Source of the DNA: Chitinophagales bacterium | GTDB taxonomy: Bacteria > Bacteroidota > Bacteroidia > Chitinophagales > Saprospiraceae | DNA: 36,323 nucleotides | Direction of reading: 5' to 3' | Assembly: GCA_013298955.1 (NCBI GenBank) | Contig: JAAFJT010000048.1 | Location: 1-36,323, forward strand | The notes under the pieces: generated by a model | Seen by the model: the letters and a program-made list of their open reading frames with translations, nothing else | Told to the model about the DNA's origin: nothing | The model's database searches: none | Shown: piece after piece, positions 33,797 through 36,323 of the stretch | How positions within the stretch are numbered: the first letter of the stretch is position 1 | Layout: the number at the start of each line of letters is the position of its first letter | Translations under genes and position numbers: made by a program

Positions 33797-33810
33797 AGCG
33801 AATATTCGCT
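33797..33810 (-). promoter_or_regulatory. palindrome upstream of the acyl-CoA dehydrogenase gene
   Basis: AGCGAATATTCGCT is a perfect 14-bp palindrome 36 bp upstream of the start codon, a plausible site for a dimeric repressor. The rest of the 212-bp divergent gap contains T-tracts and TATTTTTG (33916-33923), a match to the -7 consensus facing the peptide transporter gene. Confidence 0.35.
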
Positions 33811-33972
33811 GCTTCTAAATACAGAACGTTTTAGGAGTTAAAAAAGTTTGCGAAAAAGTAATTTTTTTTTACTTTTTTTTTTACCTAAAATAACCTTCTT
33901 TCCAACAAAAAAAACTATTTTTGACCTGTCGAATAAATAATGATTTTTTTATAACTAACCAAGTTTCTCTTT

Positions 33973-35604
33973 ATGGCACAACCTAACGCGTCGAATGACA
34001 AAATGCCTGCAAGTATTCCGTATATTGTCGGAAATGAGGCAGCAGAACGATTTAACTATTACGGCTTGCGAGCGATTTTGACAACTTTCATGGTCGCGCA
34101 ATTTTACAATCCGCAACACAGTACCGACCCTGCGGTGATGCAAGTTGCGGAAGCCACTGCGAATGCGAAAACCCATGATTTCGTGGCGATGTGTTACCTG
34201 CTGCCTATGTTTGGCGGGATGGCGGCAGACTGGTTTTGGGGTAAATATAAAACGATTTTATATTTGTCCTTGGTTTATGCGATTGGCAATGTTGTACTTG
34301 CGCTTTCGACAGGAAATGAAGCGATGTTTAGCATGGCATTGATGTTGATTGCGATTGGCGCGGGCGGGATAAAACCGTGCGTTTCCGCCAATGTCGGCGA
34401 CCAATTTGACGAATCGAATGCTCATTTATTGCCAAAAGCGTTTGGCGCGTTTTATGCGTCTATCAATGCAGGTTCGTTGTTATCCATTTTATTGATACCT
34501 TATTTGAAATCTCATTTTGGACCGACGGTCGCTTTTGGCGTTCCTGCGATTGCGATGTTGATAGCGGTCGGGTTTTTCTACATCGGTCGCGACAAATATC
34601 GACGCGTTCCACCCAAAGGCGATAGCAATAAATTGGTGATTTTCTTGACGGCATTGCTTTCTTTGGCGGTGAGTTACGTGTATTGGGACACGATTCCGAC
34701 ACTTTTGCGTCAAGCAACCCAAAATCATACGACTTCTGCATTCAGTGCTTTCTATACGCCCGGTATTTTGAAAATTGCGGGAATGGGACCTCTTTTATTG
34801 ACTTGGGGTTTATTAGTGGTTTTGATGGCGGTTCTTTTCAAAAAACAATGGTTTGCCGCACCCGGCAATTTTGTGGGTATCAATTTATACGCGGCAATGA
34901 ACGGTGGTTTCGAGGCTGCGAAAAAACAATATGGAGAAGAATCGGTTGATGGCATCAAATCCGTTTGGCGCGTGATGTCTGTTTTTGCATTTATTCCTTT
35001 TTTCTGGGCATTGTGGGACCAAAGCCAATCGGAATGGGTGGTGCAAGCGAGTAAGATGAATTTAAATTTTTTAGGCATCAAATGGGAAGCAGAGCAAATA
35101 TCATTTGTTAATGCAGGTTTTATTTTAGCCTTTATTCCGTTATTCACGCTTGTTGTGTATCCGGGACTCGAAAAAATGGGTATTAAAGTAACGCCTTTGC
35201 GCAAAATCGGTGCGGGATTCGTTTTGACAGCGTTTTCATTTGTCATCATTGCGATTATCCAAGAGTGGATTGATGCAGGTCAAACCCCGAATATTGCTTG
35301 GCAGATATTGGCATTTGTGATTTTGACGGCGGGCGAAGTGTTGATTTCGATTACTGGTTTGGAATACGCTTATACGCAATCGCCGCCTTCGATGAAATCG
35401 ACGATTATGGCGTGTTGGTTGTTGACGGTGACGGTGGGCAATGTCGTCGTTTCGGTGATTCAGACCAATATTAAATCAGGTGGTTTCTTTGCGCAATTTC
35501 AAGGCGCGGGCTTCTTCTGGTTGTTTACAGGAATTTGTGCGGCAACGGCGGTTTTATTCATGTTGATTTCGCCACATATTGAGGAGAAAAAATATATTGG
35601 ATAA
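33973..35604 (+). CDS. POT/PTR2-family proton-dependent peptide transporter
   Basis: A 543-residue inner-membrane transporter of the POT family (MFS fold, about 12-14 transmembrane helices) importing di- and tripeptides with protons. The signature ExxERF is E22-A-A-E25-R26-F27, followed by NYYGLRAIL. Other family features are GGMAADWFWGKYKTI, ALMLIAIGAGGIKPCVSANV with DQF, and FAFIPFFWALWDQSQSEWVV in the second half, then ITGLEYAYTQSPPSMKST. The loop regions are normal for DtpT-like members. The start is MAQPNASNDKMPASIPYIVG. It is divergent from the acyl-CoA dehydrogenase gene and followed by a MITE-like element 6 bp after the stop. Confidence 0.94.
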   Translation: MAQPNASNDKMPASIPYIVGNEAAERFNYYGLRAILTTFMVAQFYNPQHSTDPAVMQVAEATANAKTHDFVAMCYLLPMFGGMAADWFWGKYKTILYLSLVYAIGNVVLALSTGNEAMFSMALMLIAIGAGGIKPCVSANVGDQFDESNAHLLPKAFGAFYASINAGSLLSILLIPYLKSHFGPTVAFGVPAIAMLIAVGFFYIGRDKYRRVPPKGDSNKLVIFLTALLSLAVSYVYWDTIPTLLRQATQNHTTSAFSAFYTPGILKIAGMGPLLLTWGLLVVLMAVLFKKQWFAAPGNFVGINLYAAMNGGFEAAKKQYGEESVDGIKSVWRVMSVFAFIPFFWALWDQSQSEWVVQASKMNLNFLGIKWEAEQISFVNAGFILAFIPLFTLVVYPGLEKMGIKVTPLRKIGAGFVLTAFSFVIIAIIQEWIDAGQTPNIAWQILAFVILTAGEVLISITGLEYAYTQSPPSMKSTIMACWLLTVTVGNVVVSVIQTNIKSGGFFAQFQGAGFFWLFTGICAATAVLFMLISPHIEEKKYIG

Positions 35605-35610
35605 CCATTA

Positions 35611-35729
35611 AGTAGTTGATTCGAAATAAACTATCAAAACATAAATAGTTGATAATCAGCGTATTCGTATCAAATTAAGGTCGGCGAGGTTGCAACCTCG
35701 CCGACCTTTTGGATAGGTTCTTTCAACTA
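35611..35729 (+). mobile_element. MITE-like repeat element (copy A)
   Basis: About 119 bp, bounded by AGTAGTTGA and TCAACTA. It contains a perfect 32-bp palindrome (35677-35708, AAGGTCGGCGAGGTTG/CAACCTCGCCGACCTT) near its right end. It aligns along its length with the reverse complement of 11417-11542, with shared blocks GTTGATAATCA, ATTCGTATC and CGACCTTTTGGATAGGTT. No coding capacity. It may act as a terminator for the peptide transporter gene and the opposite nuclease gene. Confidence 0.7.
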
Positions 35730-35779
35730 AAAAGCGTATGTGAAAATCCGTACATCCATTCCCATAACATTCCAAAAAT

Positions 35780-36323
35780 TTATTCGTTTTGAAGCGCGTA
35801 ATGCAAAATTTTCTTGCACTCATTGCCTACATACACCAAACAAAATCCTAATAAATTCGGGCGTTGAAACCGCGCTAATTGCATATATTCCGCTAATTGA
35901 ATCGTCGCTTTTTCAACCACATGGTCGAATAATGGTTTGACGGGAATCGGTTTCGGTGCGAGTGGCGGCGGCGGCACTTTTGATTTAGGATTTTTAGCAA
36001 CTTTTTTAGGCTTCACAGGGGTAGGTGGATCCACAATTTTATCATCTTTATCGACCCATTGATGCGCATTTTCCTTTTTGATATATTTCAATTCAAGCAA
36101 AATCTCATATTTGATGGTCACTTGCGGAATGCGCTCCAAAAAAACATCAATAAATCGTTTTTCAACTTCATATTCGCTGCGAATCAAGTAGTTTTCATAC
36201 GGAAAAAGCAATCCGACCACCAATGTTTTGAGGTGCTTCTCATTATAACCCACATTATCCCGATTGGAATGCGCCTTCATTAAGGCTTGCCCGACCCAGT
36301 AAGCAAAATTTTCAATGCGCCCT
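35780..36323 (-). CDS. PD-(D/E)XK nuclease superfamily protein, C-terminal part (partial)
   Basis: The frame is open through the right edge of the window, so the start is missing; the ATG at 36278-36280 is internal. About 180 residues are visible. SNRDNVGYNEKHLKTLVVGL, then RSEYEVEKRFIDVFLERIP and YEILLELKYIKK, fit the C-terminal PD-(D/E)XK nuclease domain (DUF1703 type) usually fused to an AAA-ATPase-like N-terminal domain. The D of RFIDVF and E-x-K of LELKY would be the catalytic residues. A proline/lysine-rich insert (PPTPVKPKKV through PPPPLAPKPIPVKP) sits after the EXK strand, before a final helical segment. The role of these proteins is unknown. Confidence 0.7.
   Translation of the reverse strand, partial: GRIENFAYWVGQALMKAHSNRDNVGYNEKHLKTLVVGLLFPYENYLIRSEYEVEKRFIDVFLERIPQVTIKYEILLELKYIKKENAHQWVDKDDKIVDPPTPVKPKKVAKNPKSKVPPPPLAPKPIPVKPLFDHVVEKATIQLAEYMQLARFQRPNLLGFCLVYVGNECKKILHYALQNE

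Overview
The window is a chromosomal segment of a member of the Bacteroidota. Evidence: a SusC/SusD pair, TonB-dependent receptors with N-terminal carboxypeptidase-regulatory-like domains, a giant secreted protein with SprB repeats and a type IX secretion (T9SS) C-terminal signal, a BtuG-like cobalamin lipoprotein, -7 elements of the TAnnTTTG type, and A-rich starts without Shine-Dalgarno sequences. I cannot resolve the family; abundant dispersed palindromes and A+T-rich intergenic DNA are its most distinctive traits. No rRNA, tRNA, CRISPR array or complete insertion sequence was seen.

Layout. (1) 1-5.3 kb: the end of a ribosomal protein cluster on the + strand (unidentified gene end, map, infA, rpmJ, rpsM, rpsK, rpsD, rpoA, rplQ), with unusually long spacers, several holding perfect palindromes. 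(2) 5.4-10.4 kb: a C-terminal processing protease (prc, -) and a TonB-dependent receptor (+), divergent around a 105-bp palindrome. (3) 10.4-19.2 kb: a compact pectin utilisation locus: an alpha/beta-hydrolase esterase and a pectinesterase/pectate lyase fusion (both -), divergent from susC-susD (+), with a GGGAACGTTCCC-type operator between them. The fusion enzyme would de-esterify and cleave pectin, the esterase would remove side groups, and SusC/SusD would import oligosaccharides. A perfect 127-bp tandem duplication covers the susD start. (4) 19.2-21.5 kb: a DUF6580 membrane protein (-) divergent from a cobalamin riboswitch and a BtuG-like surface lipoprotein (+), a probable B12 uptake locus without a visible btuB. 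(5) 21.7-25.8 kb: a 1350-residue secreted protein (Ig-like, NHL propeller, eight SprB repeats, T9SS signal). (6) 25.9-29.1 kb: an acyltransferase and a ComM/YifB AAA+ ATPase (both -), separated by a five-unit palindromic tandem array. (7) 29.3-31 kb: a small arsenic operon (arsR, DUF6428, arsC; -) carrying or flanked by two MITE-like elements. (8) 31.1-32 kb: about 1 kb of non-coding DNA dominated by a 41-bp palindromic tandem array and a large inverted repeat. (9) 32-36.3 kb: an acyl-CoA dehydrogenase (-), a POT-family peptide transporter (+) and the 3' end of a PD-(D/E)XK nuclease-family gene (-) that runs off the window.

The genes are mostly of recognisable families. The most unusual content is the non-coding layer: at least four palindrome families, two tandem arrays built from palindromes, and several MITE-like elements, one with matching terminal inverted repeats and flanking 6-bp direct repeats. 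They sit between essential ribosomal genes, between divergent genes where a terminator makes no sense, and across stop codons of convergent genes. This layer is the best candidate for something undescribed.
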